NCBI RefSeq assembly: GCF_017876515.1
Contig: NZ_JAGIOC010000001.1
Span: 434,001-498,000, forward strand
Length of the DNA stretch: 64,000 nucleotides
Source of the DNA: Brachybacterium fresconis
GTDB lineage: Bacteria; Actinomycetota; Actinomycetes; Actinomycetales; Dermabacteraceae
Direction of reading: 5' to 3'
Shown: piece by piece, positions 53,062 to 59,388 of the stretch
How the letters are laid out: every line of letters starts with the position of its first letter
Position numbering within the stretch: position 1 is the stretch's first letter
Program-made: the position numbers and the translations under genes
Notes under the pieces: generated by a model
Seen by the model: only the letters and a program-made list of their open reading frames with translations
The model's database searches: none
What the model was told of the DNA's origin: nothing

Positions 53062-53865
53062 ATGGCGAAGAAGCACCGCAGGGCGTTCGGGATCGACATC
53101 GGCGGCAGCGGCATCAAGGGTGCCCCGGTGGATCTGTCCACCGGTGAGCTGACCGCGGATCGGGTGCGGATCCCCACCCCGCAGCCGTCGCTGCCGGATG
53201 CGGTCGCGGACACCGTCGCTGAGCTGATCTCGTCCTTCGACCTCGACGACGAGATGCCCGTGGGGGTCACCTTTCCCGCCGTGATCCAGCACGGCGTCGC
53301 CCAGACCGCCGCGAACGTCGACGACTCCTGGATCGGCACCGACGTGGACGCCCTGCTCACAGAGCGCACCGGACACGACGTGTTCGTCGTCAACGACGCC
53401 GACGCCGCCGGCATCGCCGAGATGGACTTCGGGGCGGGCCGCAAGAAGAAGGGTGTGGTCCTGGTGATCACGCTGGGCACCGGCGTGGGCAGTGCGATGT
53501 TCGTCGACGGCACGCTGGTGCCCAACGCCGAGCTGGGCCATGTGCTGCTGCACGGCGACTCCGCCGAGAAGTACATGGCCAGCTCGATCCGGGAGCGCGA
53601 GGACCTGGACTGGGAGACCTGGGCCGCGCGGCTGCAGGAGTACTTCTCCCACATCGAGTTCCTGTTCAGCCCCGATCGCATCATCGTCGGCGGCGGGGTC
53701 TCGAAGAAGCACAAGCATTTCCTGCCGCTGCTGGATCTGAAGACCACGATCGTGCCGGCGAAGCTGCGCAACGAGGCCGGGATCATCGGGGCCGCGTCCC
53801 TGGCCCGCCAGGAGCAGAAGGCGCTGGCGAAGAAGGCCAAGAAGGACGCCGAGAAGACGAAGTAG
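53062..53865 (+). CDS. ppgK: Polyphosphate glucokinase
   Basis: 267 residues, ROK-family kinase phosphorylating glucose with polyphosphate or ATP. Motifs: FGIDIGGSGIKGAPVDL, VGVTFPAVIQHG, ANVDDSWIGTDVD (polyphosphate-type signature), NDADAAGIAEMDFG with catalytic Asp, VITLGTGVGSAMF, NAELGHV. The C-terminus is Lys-rich (KKAKKDAEKTK), perhaps binding polyphosphate. AGGAGG is close to the ATG (or to the GTG one codon before). It converges on the RNase P RNA gene 19 bp away. Confidence 0.95.
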   Translation: MAKKHRRAFGIDIGGSGIKGAPVDLSTGELTADRVRIPTPQPSLPDAVADTVAELISSFDLDDEMPVGVTFPAVIQHGVAQTAANVDDSWIGTDVDALLTERTGHDVFVVNDADAAGIAEMDFGAGRKKKGVVLVITLGTGVGSAMFVDGTLVPNAELGHVLLHGDSAEKYMASSIREREDLDWETWAARLQEYFSHIEFLFSPDRIIVGGGVSKKHKHFLPLLDLKTTIVPAKLRNEAGIIGAASLARQEQKALAKKAKKDAEKTK

Positions 53866-53884
53866 TCGACCTGCAGGCGCGGGG

Positions 53885-54253
53885 CGGACCAGCCGGCCTG
53901 TAAGCCGGGTTCTGTGATCGGCAGCCATCCCTCTCGGATCGCCGTTGCCGACGACCTCCAGCGGTCTACCCGGGAACTCGGGCCGGCGCCCTCGAATGTT
54001 CCCTGTCTGACCTTGCTCCCGGTGGGGTTTACCGTGCCGACCTCGTCGCCGAGGCCGCGGTGGTCTCTTACACCACCCTTTCACCCTTACCGCCGGTGCC
54101 CCGCAGGGCGTCGGCGGCGGTCTGCTCTCTGTGGCACTGTCCCGCGGATCACTCCGGGTGGGTGTTACCCACCACCGTGCCGGATGGAGCCCGGACTTTC
54201 CTCGACCCCGGAGCGTGAGCTCCGAGGACGCGACTGCCCGGCCGACTGGTCCG
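53885..54253 (-). ncRNA. rnpB: RNase P RNA, bacterial type A
   Basis: About 369 nt. P1 is formed by CGGACCAGTCGGCC at the 5' end with GGCCGGCTGGTCCG at the 3' end. The universally conserved core elements are present: GAGGAAAGTCCGGGCTCC near the 5' end, ACAGAGAGCAGACC-type P9-P11 region, GGGTGAAAGGGTGGTGTAAGAG, GGTAAACCCC and AGACAGAACCCGGCTTAC-like 3' part (here ATCACAGAACCCGGCTTACAG). It is the catalytic RNA that matures tRNA 5' ends. Ends may shift by a few bases. Confidence 0.96.
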
Positions 54254-54258
54254 TTGCC

Positions 54259-54264
54259 AGTCTA
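54259..54264 (-). promoter_or_regulatory. -10 box of rnpB
   Basis: Minus-strand TAGACT placed 5 nt before the P1 helix, at the distance expected for the RNA 5' end. Confidence 0.65.
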
Positions 54265-54366
54265 CGCCGACCAGCGGACCGGGCCGGGCCCGCCGATCGG
54301 CTCAGGAGTGCTCTGGCGTGCGGAACATCTCCCCACCTGCTGTCGGTGCGCCGGCAGGGCACGGCT

Positions 54367-54372
54367 CAGAAT
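54367..54372 (+). promoter_or_regulatory. -10 box of yaaA (leaderless)
   Basis: CAGAAT, six nt, then the GTG at 54379. Confidence 0.4.
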
Positions 54373-54378
54373 GGTCGG

Positions 54379-55158
54379 GTGCTGATCCTGCTGCCGCCCT
54401 CGGAGACCAAGACCCGCCCCGCCGACGAGGGCGCCGCTCCGCTCGAGCTCGCCTCGCTCGGCCTGCCCCAGCTGACCGAGGCGCGCGGCACTGTCCTGCG
54501 CGCCGCCCAGCGCACCGCCGCCGCGCAGAACGGCGCGGCGATGCTCGGCGTCCCCGCCTCCTCCCCGGAGCTGCTGGAGCGCATGGCGCGGATCGAGGCG
54601 GAGCCGACCGCCGGCGCCCTGGCCGTCTACTCCGGGGTGCTGTACGACCAGCTCCGCCGGGACCACTCACCCGCCGCGGATCGCCGCGTGCTGGTCCAGA
54701 GCGCCCTGTTCGGGCTCGTCGACGCCGACGTCGACCGGATCCCGGCATATCGCCTCTCCGCCGGCTCCACCCTCTCCCGCCTCGGCAAGGCGGGTTCCTG
54801 GTGGTCGCCGCGCCTGAAGCCCCTCGCCGGCGAGCTGCGCCAGGAGCAGGCGGAGTCCGGATCCCCCGTCGTCATCGACTGCCGCTCCGGCTCGTACCGT
54901 TCCATGATGACGATGCGCAGCGGCGACGGCGTGCGCGTGCTCGAGGTGTCCCCGGTCCAGGAGCGCGCCGGGGTGCGGAAGGTGATCTCGCACGACGCCA
55001 AGCGGTACCGCGGACTGGTCACCCGCGCGCTGCTGGAGGCCGAGCGGACGCCGACCTCGGCCGACGAGGCCGTCGACGTCGTCCGCACCGCTTTCGGGAC
55101 GCAGCTGCAGGTCGAGCTCGAGGGCGACCGCCTGGTCGTCGTGGACCGGGTGGGCTGA
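54379..55158 (+). CDS. yaaA: YaaA family (DUF328) peroxide-stress protein
   Basis: 259 residues from the GTG at 54379 (LILLPPSETKTRP is the typical family start). Further motifs: AVYSGVLYDQL, VLVQSALFGLVDADVDRIPAY, RLSAGSTL, VVIDCRSGSYRSMM, VRKVISHDAKRYRGLVTRAL. YaaA proteins bind DNA through a helix-hairpin-helix-like fold and lower iron-driven oxidative damage in E. coli; the activity here is inferred. A long upstream reading overlaps rnpB and is rejected. Confidence 0.92.
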   Translation: MLILLPPSETKTRPADEGAAPLELASLGLPQLTEARGTVLRAAQRTAAAQNGAAMLGVPASSPELLERMARIEAEPTAGALAVYSGVLYDQLRRDHSPAADRRVLVQSALFGLVDADVDRIPAYRLSAGSTLSRLGKAGSWWSPRLKPLAGELRQEQAESGSPVVIDCRSGSYRSMMTMRSGDGVRVLEVSPVQERAGVRKVISHDAKRYRGLVTRALLEAERTPTSADEAVDVVRTAFGTQLQVELEGDRLVVVDRVG

Positions 55159-55174
55159 GCCGTCAGGAGACCCT

Positions 55175-55398
55175 GCCCACGTGCCTGATCTCCTGCCGAC
55201 TCGTCCCTCGTCAGCACGTCGATCAGACCCCGCCCACGTGCCTGATCTCCTGCCGACTCGTCCCTCGTCAGCACGTCGATCAGGCCCTGCCCACGTGCCT
55301 GATCTCCTGCCGACTCGTCCCTCGTCAGCACGTCGATCAGGCCCTGCCCACGTGCCTGATCTCCTGCCGACTCGTCCCTCGTCAGCACGTCGATCAGG
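55175..55398. repeat. Tandem array, four copies of a 57-bp hairpin-forming unit
   Basis: Units start at 55175, 55232, 55289 and 55346; the last is 53 bp. Only two substitutions distinguish the first unit (55227, 55231) from the others. Each contains GCCTGATC and GATCAGGC as outer arms and TGCCGAC/GTCAGCA as inner arms, giving a nested stem. The array fills the gap between the converging yaaA and nif3 genes; the nif3 stop codon lies in the last unit's GATCAGG arm. As 57 is a multiple of 3 all frames stay in register; on the minus strand one frame reads LIDVLTRDESAGDQARGQG per unit. Confidence 0.97.
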
Positions 55399-56242
55399 CG
55401 GAGCGACCGCCCCACGGGTCGGTGGTGTGCGTGCTGACCAGCACCTCGAGACCGGGCACGGTCTCGGTGAGCAGGTCACGGGCCAGCGGTAGCCAGAGCG
55501 CCTCGCTGGCCGCATGCGGCACGTCGAGCAGCGCCGGCACGGCAGCCGGATCCGCGTTCGCCTCGACATGCTCGAGCGCCGGATGGTGGCGCAGGTCCGA
55601 GGTGATGTAGGCGTCCACCCCCGCGGCGGCGGCCTGCTCGAGGAAGGAATCTCCCGCCCCGGGGCACACCGCCACCCGTTCGACCTCGCGGTCGCCCGGG
55701 CCGGTGTGCAGGATGCCGCGGGCGGTGGCCGGGACGAGGTCGGCGACGACGCGGGCGAGGGCGCCGACGGTGGTCGGCTCCGGGAGCTCACCGATCGCGC
55801 CGAGGCCGAACAGGCTCGAGCCGTGGGCCCCGTCCTCGGCCTCCTGCGCCGGGATCAGCGGCTGGGCGCCGCGCAGATCCAGCGCCCGGGTCCAGGCACC
55901 GACGGTGCCGCGGGTGGAGCGGTCGACGTTCGTGTGCCCGCACCACAGGGCGACACCGGAGCGCAGCAGATGCGTGACGACCGCGCCCTTACCCTCGTCG
56001 GCCGGCAGGAAGCTGGCACCGCGCAGCAGCAGCGGATGGTGGGTGACCAGCAGCTCGGCATCGCGGCCCACGGCCTCGCGCGCCACCTCGAGGGTGGGAT
56101 CCACGGCCAGCAGCACCCGCTGGACGTCCGCCGCGCGCTCCCCCAGCACCAGACCGACCCGGTCCCAGTCCTCGGCCCAGGAGAGCGGGTAGGTCTCCTC
56201 GAGGATGCCGGTGACGGAGCCGACGCTCGTCGGCGCGCTCAT
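55394..56242 (-). CDS. NIF3 family dinuclear metal protein
   Basis: 282 residues. Metal-binding motifs: LLVTHHPLLLRG (His-His), CGHTNVDRSTRGT (His, Asp) and, near the C-terminus, DLRHHPALEH and DVPHAASEAL, where the final His/Glu ligands lie. Nif3-like proteins are often labelled GTP cyclohydrolase-like but the activity is unsettled. The ATG at 56242 overlaps the sufU stop by 4 bp, so it belongs to a sufS-sufU-nif3 operon. Its stop codon falls in the first (minus-strand) unit of the repeat array. Confidence 0.93.
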   Translation of the reverse strand: MSAPTSVGSVTGILEETYPLSWAEDWDRVGLVLGERAADVQRVLLAVDPTLEVAREAVGRDAELLVTHHPLLLRGASFLPADEGKGAVVTHLLRSGVALWCGHTNVDRSTRGTVGAWTRALDLRGAQPLIPAQEAEDGAHGSSLFGLGAIGELPEPTTVGALARVVADLVPATARGILHTGPGDREVERVAVCPGAGDSFLEQAAAAGVDAYITSDLRHHPALEHVEANADPAAVPALLDVPHAASEALWLPLARDLLTETVPGLEVLVSTHTTDPWGGRSA

Positions 56243-56703
56243 CGTCCCGCCTCCTCGCGGGCCTCGACCAGAGCGGCGCGGTAGGCCTTCCAGGGCATCA
56301 GCACGCACTTGACGCGGGCGGGGAACTTGGCGGCGCCGAGCAGCGCGACGCCGTCGCCGATCAGGTCCTCGTCCCCCTTGAGCGTGCCCCGGGAGCGCAT
56401 GGCCTCCTCGAAGTGCTCGCGGACCGGTTCGACCTCGGCGACCGTGCGGCCGATCAGGAGGTCCGCCATGATCGAGGCGGCCGCGCGGCTCATGGCGCAG
56501 CCGATCGCGTCGTAGGAGACGTCCTCGATCCGCTCGTGCTCGCTGTCCCCGGACAGCTGCAGGCGCAGGGTGATCTCGTCGCCGCAGGTGGGGTTCACGT
56601 GGTGGACCTCGGCGTCGAAGGGCTCGCGCAGCCCGGCGTGCAGGGGCCGCTTGTCGTGCTCGATGACGAGCTCGGTGTACAGGGAGTTCAGTGCGGTGCT
56701 CAT
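56239..56703 (-). CDS. sufU: SufU-type sulfur acceptor for Fe-S assembly
   Basis: 154 residues. The conserved SufU cysteines are all there: NPTCGDEI (Cys40, Asp42), DAIGCAMSRAAAS (Cys69) and ARVKCVLMPW (Cys133), plus the 18-20 residue insertion between Cys69 and Cys133 that separates SufU from IscU. Zinc-bound SufU takes persulfide sulfur from SufS. Its ATG overlaps the sufS stop by 4 bp. Confidence 0.96.
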   Translation of the reverse strand: MSTALNSLYTELVIEHDKRPLHAGLREPFDAEVHHVNPTCGDEITLRLQLSGDSEHERIEDVSYDAIGCAMSRAAASIMADLLIGRTVAEVEPVREHFEEAMRSRGTLKGDEDLIGDGVALLGAAKFPARVKCVLMPWKAYRAALVEAREEAGR

Positions 56704-57977
56704 GACAGCGACCTGAAGAAATCGGCGGTGCGGGCGACGCCGTCGACGAAGGCATCGACCTCGGCGGCGGTGGTGTGGACGGAGAAGCTGGCGCGGGTGG
56801 TGCCGTGCAGTCCGTAGCGGCGGTGCAGGGGCCAGGCGCAGTGATGGCCGACCCGCACCTCGATGCCGAGCGAGTCGAGCACCTGGCCGACGTCGTGCGG
56901 GTGGCGGCCGGCCAGCTCGAAGGAGACCGCACCGGTGCGCTCGGGCGCCAGGGCGGGGCCGATGATCCGCACGTCCTCGAGGGCGGCGAGCCCGCGCAGC
57001 GCCCGCTGGGTCAGGGCCCGTTCGTGGTCGGCGACCTGTTCCATCCCCAGGGCGGCGAGGTAGTCCGTCGCGGCGGCGAGGCCGACGGCCTGGCTGATCG
57101 GCGGGGTCCCGGCCTCGAAGCGGGCCGGGGGCTCGGCGAAGGTGGAGTGATCGAGGTGGACCATCTCGATCATCGAGCCGCCGGTGAGGAACGGGGGCAG
57201 GGCGGCGAGGTGCTCGTAACGGCCCCACAGCACCCCGATGCCGGTGGGACCGAGCATCTTGTGCCCGGACAGCGCGACGAAGTCCGCGCCGAGCGCGGCC
57301 AGGTCGTACGGCATGTGGGGTGCCGACTGTGCGGCATCGACGACGGTGAGGGCTCCGACCGCGCGGGCCGCCTCGAGCAGGCGGGGCAGCGGGGTGATGG
57401 TGCCCAGCACGTTGGACTGGTGGGTCAGGGCGAACACCTTGGTGCGCTCGGTCAGCAGCGCGTCCAGGTCCGTCAGGTCCAGCGTGAAGTCCTCGGCCAT
57501 CGGGATCCACCGCAGGGTGGCCCCGGTGCGGCGGGCCAGCTGCTGCCACGGCACCAGGTTCGCATGATGCTCCATCTCGGTCACGAGGATCTCGTCGCCC
57601 TCGCTCACCCGCAGATGGTCCGGGGTGGAGCCGTCCCCGTCGCCCAGGGAGTGTGCGACGAGGTTCAGGGCCTCGGTGGCGTTCTTGGTGAACACGACCT
57701 CGTCCGGGGACGGGGCACCGAGGAAGGCGGCCACCCGGTCACGGGCTCCCTCGTAGGCGTCGGTCGCGGCGGCCGCCATCCGGTGTGCTCCGCGCTTGAC
57801 GGCCGCATGGTCGCGGGTGAGGTAGTCGACCTCGGCGTCGATGACCTGCCGGGGGCGTTGCGAGGTGGCGCCGCCGTCGAGGTAGATCATCGGGGTGTCC
57901 GGATCCAGCATGCGTTCCAGGATCGGGAAATCCGCCCGGATCGCTTCGACGTCGAACTCTCTGCTCGGTGCACTCAC
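56700..57977 (-). CDS. sufS: Cysteine desulfurase SufS
   Basis: 425 residues from the GTG at 57977 with GAGGAA upstream. PLP enzyme that frees sulfur from cysteine. Motifs: YLDGGATSQRPRQVIDA, VVFTKNATEALNLVA, EMEHHANLVPWQ, VDAAQSAPHMPYDL, PLP-Lys in ALSGHKMLGPTG, and catalytic Cys in RVGHHCAWPLHRRYG. First gene of the sufS-sufU-nif3 operon; no sufBCD genes are in the window. Confidence 0.96.
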   Translation of the reverse strand: MSAPSREFDVEAIRADFPILERMLDPDTPMIYLDGGATSQRPRQVIDAEVDYLTRDHAAVKRGAHRMAAAATDAYEGARDRVAAFLGAPSPDEVVFTKNATEALNLVAHSLGDGDGSTPDHLRVSEGDEILVTEMEHHANLVPWQQLARRTGATLRWIPMAEDFTLDLTDLDALLTERTKVFALTHQSNVLGTITPLPRLLEAARAVGALTVVDAAQSAPHMPYDLAALGADFVALSGHKMLGPTGIGVLWGRYEHLAALPPFLTGGSMIEMVHLDHSTFAEPPARFEAGTPPISQAVGLAAATDYLAALGMEQVADHERALTQRALRGLAALEDVRIIGPALAPERTGAVSFELAGRHPHDVGQVLDSLGIEVRVGHHCAWPLHRRYGLHGTTRASFSVHTTAAEVDAFVDGVARTADFFRSLS

Positions 57978-58092
57978 CTGCGCGGTTCCTCCTCGGTTCG
58001 GTGCCGGTCGCGGCGTGGGCACCCTGCTGGATCAGATCTGCGGGTTCGGTCCGTCGGGCGATCCACCGGGGGCGGTCGCGACCATCCCGGCC

Positions 58093-58098
58093 AGTATA
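58093..58098 (-). promoter_or_regulatory. -10 box of the sufS operon
   Basis: Minus-strand TATACT, the closest match to consensus in the area; leader of about 110 nt. Confidence 0.5.
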
Positions 58099-58181
58099 GG
58101 AACCATCCAGGATGCGGCGCCGGGACGTGAGATCCTGCCTGTACCCGCTACCCGCTCATCGCCCACGGTGGAGGAGTTCTC

Positions 58182-58427
58182 ATCGACACCCTGATCCTGC
58201 TTCTGTTCGGTCTGACGGCCCTCGCCTTCGTCGCGGTCGCCGTCATCCGGATGATCTCCCATCAGCGCCGGGAGAAGGAACGCGCCCGGGCCGACGGCTT
58301 TCCGTCCGGGGAGCGTCCGCGCACCGAGGAGCAGAAGGGGCGCGACAAGCAGACCGCGATGATCTGGGGCTGCGCCGCCCTGGCGGTGCCCGCGGTGCTG
58401 GCGCTGGCGTACTTCTTCACGCGGTGA
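58182..58427 (+). CDS. Small two-helix membrane protein, possible AUC start
   Basis: 81 residues in a frame with a clear coding look: TLILLLFGLTALAFVAVAVI (helix 1), a charged cytoplasmic loop (RMISHQRREKERARADGFP...EEQKGRDKQ), and MIWGCAALAVPAVLALAYFF (helix 2). No ATG, GTG or TTG is available before helix 1 in this frame, since an in-frame TGA lies upstream. A strong GGAGGAG (58170-58176) is followed 5 nt later by ATC at 58182, which I take as the start; CTG at 58191 is the alternative. Function unknown. Confidence 0.6.
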   Translation: MDTLILLLFGLTALAFVAVAVIRMISHQRREKERARADGFPSGERPRTEEQKGRDKQTAMIWGCAALAVPAVLALAYFFTR

Positions 58428-58497
58428 GTCGGTGTGCGGCAGCGTCCCGTGCAGTCCCCCGCGCAGGCTGTGCCGCGCAGAGCGAGATGTGTTCCGG

Positions 58498-58571
58498 TGG
58501 GTCGTGAGGGGCTCGAACCCCCGACCTTCTGGGTGTAAACCAGACGCTCTGACCAGCTGAGCTAACGACCC
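58498..58571 (-). tRNA. tRNA-Val (anticodon TAC)
   Basis: 74 nt. Acceptor GGGTCGT pairs with ACGACCC, discriminator A, D-arm AGCTCAGCTGGTCAGAGC, anticodon loop TTTACAC giving TAC, T-loop GTTCGAGCC. No encoded CCA. Confidence 0.97.
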
Positions 58572-58615
58572 GGGCAGGGGCAGGGCCCCCGGTGCTCCCC
58601 GTCGGGGAGGCCCGT

Positions 58616-58635
58616 CCGTCCCGGATCCGGGACGG
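58616..58635. terminator. Perfect 20-bp palindrome after the DUF3052 gene
   Basis: CCGTCCCGGATCCGGGACGG, 16 bp after the DUF3052 stop on the minus strand. As RNA it folds into 8 bp with a GAUC loop. A second stem (CTCCCC/GGGGAG, 58595-58609) follows. Confidence 0.65.
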
Positions 58636-58650
58636 TGATCACCGTGATGA

Positions 58651-59070
58651 TCAGTTCGTGCGGCTGGCCAGGCGGGTGCCGGTCCAGTCCGGGGCCAGGC
58701 TCATGGAGCTCATGACTCGCAGCCCGGCGATCCCGGCGCTCTCCTGGATGTCGCCCGGGGCGACATGGCCATCGCGCCCGGCCTTCGGGGTCAGCACCCA
58801 CACGGGCGCTCCGGGGGCGAGTGTTGTGAGGGTGTCGACCATGGCGTCGGTGAGATCACCGTCGCCGTCGCGCCACCACATGATCACGCCGTCGACGATC
58901 TCCTGGCTGTCCTCGTCCTCGAGGTCCTCGCCGAGGAGGTCCTCGATGGCATCGCGCAGGTCGTGATCGACATCGTCGTCGTAGCCGAACTCCTGCACGA
59001 TCTGGCCCGAGGTGAAGGTCAGCACTTCGGCAGGAGAGCTGGACGAAGTGGCGTCGGCCGACGGTGACAA
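58651..59070 (-). CDS. DUF3052 family protein
   Basis: 139 residues from a TTG at 59070, chosen because AGGAG lies 7 nt upstream; a GTG at 59085 adds five residues but overlaps that site. Family traits: GQIVQEFGYDDDVDHDLRDA, an acidic patch (EDLLGEDLEDEDSQE), GVIMWWRDGDGDLTDAMVDT, VWVLTPKAGRDGHVAP and SMSLAPDWTGTRL. Cytosolic, function unknown; conserved in actinobacteria next to aceE, from which it is divergent. Confidence 0.9.
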   Translation of the reverse strand: MSPSADATSSSSPAEVLTFTSGQIVQEFGYDDDVDHDLRDAIEDLLGEDLEDEDSQEIVDGVIMWWRDGDGDLTDAMVDTLTTLAPGAPVWVLTPKAGRDGHVAPGDIQESAGIAGLRVMSSMSLAPDWTGTRLASRTN

Positions 59071-59157
59071 GAAAGAGCTCCTCACAAGAAAGGGGACATG
59101 CTGGATGCGCCAGCTCGGACGGCACCCGAGGGGGCCAGGACGAACTGTGCGCGCATG

Positions 59158-59163
59158 AGTCTA
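59158..59163 (-). promoter_or_regulatory. -10 box of the DUF3052 gene
   Basis: Minus-strand TAGACT, about 87 nt before the TTG start. Confidence 0.4.
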
Positions 59164-59245
59164 TGTCACCGGGCACCCTCCCGCACTCCGCACGGCGGGA
59201 CCTCCGCCCCGGGGCGGCTGCCGATCCGTCCGTGATGTTCGCCGT

Positions 59246-59257
59246 CTCACACGTGAG
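59246..59257. promoter_or_regulatory. Possible operator upstream of aceE
   Basis: CTCAC-AC-GTGAG, about 38 bp upstream of the aceE -10 box. Regulator unknown. Confidence 0.3.
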
Positions 59258-59294
59258 GAGGTCCGGTGAAGGAGTCCGGCAGGCGGTGCGACGG

Positions 59295-59300
59295 TAGGCT
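59295..59300 (+). promoter_or_regulatory. -10 box of aceE
   Basis: TAGGCT, leaving a leader of about 80 nt to the GTG at 59389. Confidence 0.5.
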
Positions 59301-59388
59301 GAGGGGAACCCAGGTTGACGGAGCCGTGCCCATCGGCGCCCACTGCTCCCGACGCCGGTCCATCGCCTCCCGTAGAGAGAAGGACAGT

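Larger units (their letters stand above)
59086..59388. other. 303-bp divergent promoter region of DUF3052 gene and aceE
   Basis: Contains a minus-strand TAGACT (59158-59163), a plus-strand TAGGCT (59295-59300) and an interrupted palindrome (59246-59257). No gene was found in it. Confidence 0.6.

Noticed and set aside
55175-55398. CRISPR array
   Set aside because: Whole 57-bp units repeat directly with no unique spacers, and there are no cas genes in the window.
54627-55492. Repeat-protein genes over the 57-bp array (both strands)
   Set aside because: The readings overlap yaaA or nif3 in other frames, have no ribosome-binding site, and stay open simply because 57 is divisible by 3. The peptide is kept only as a possibility in the finding.
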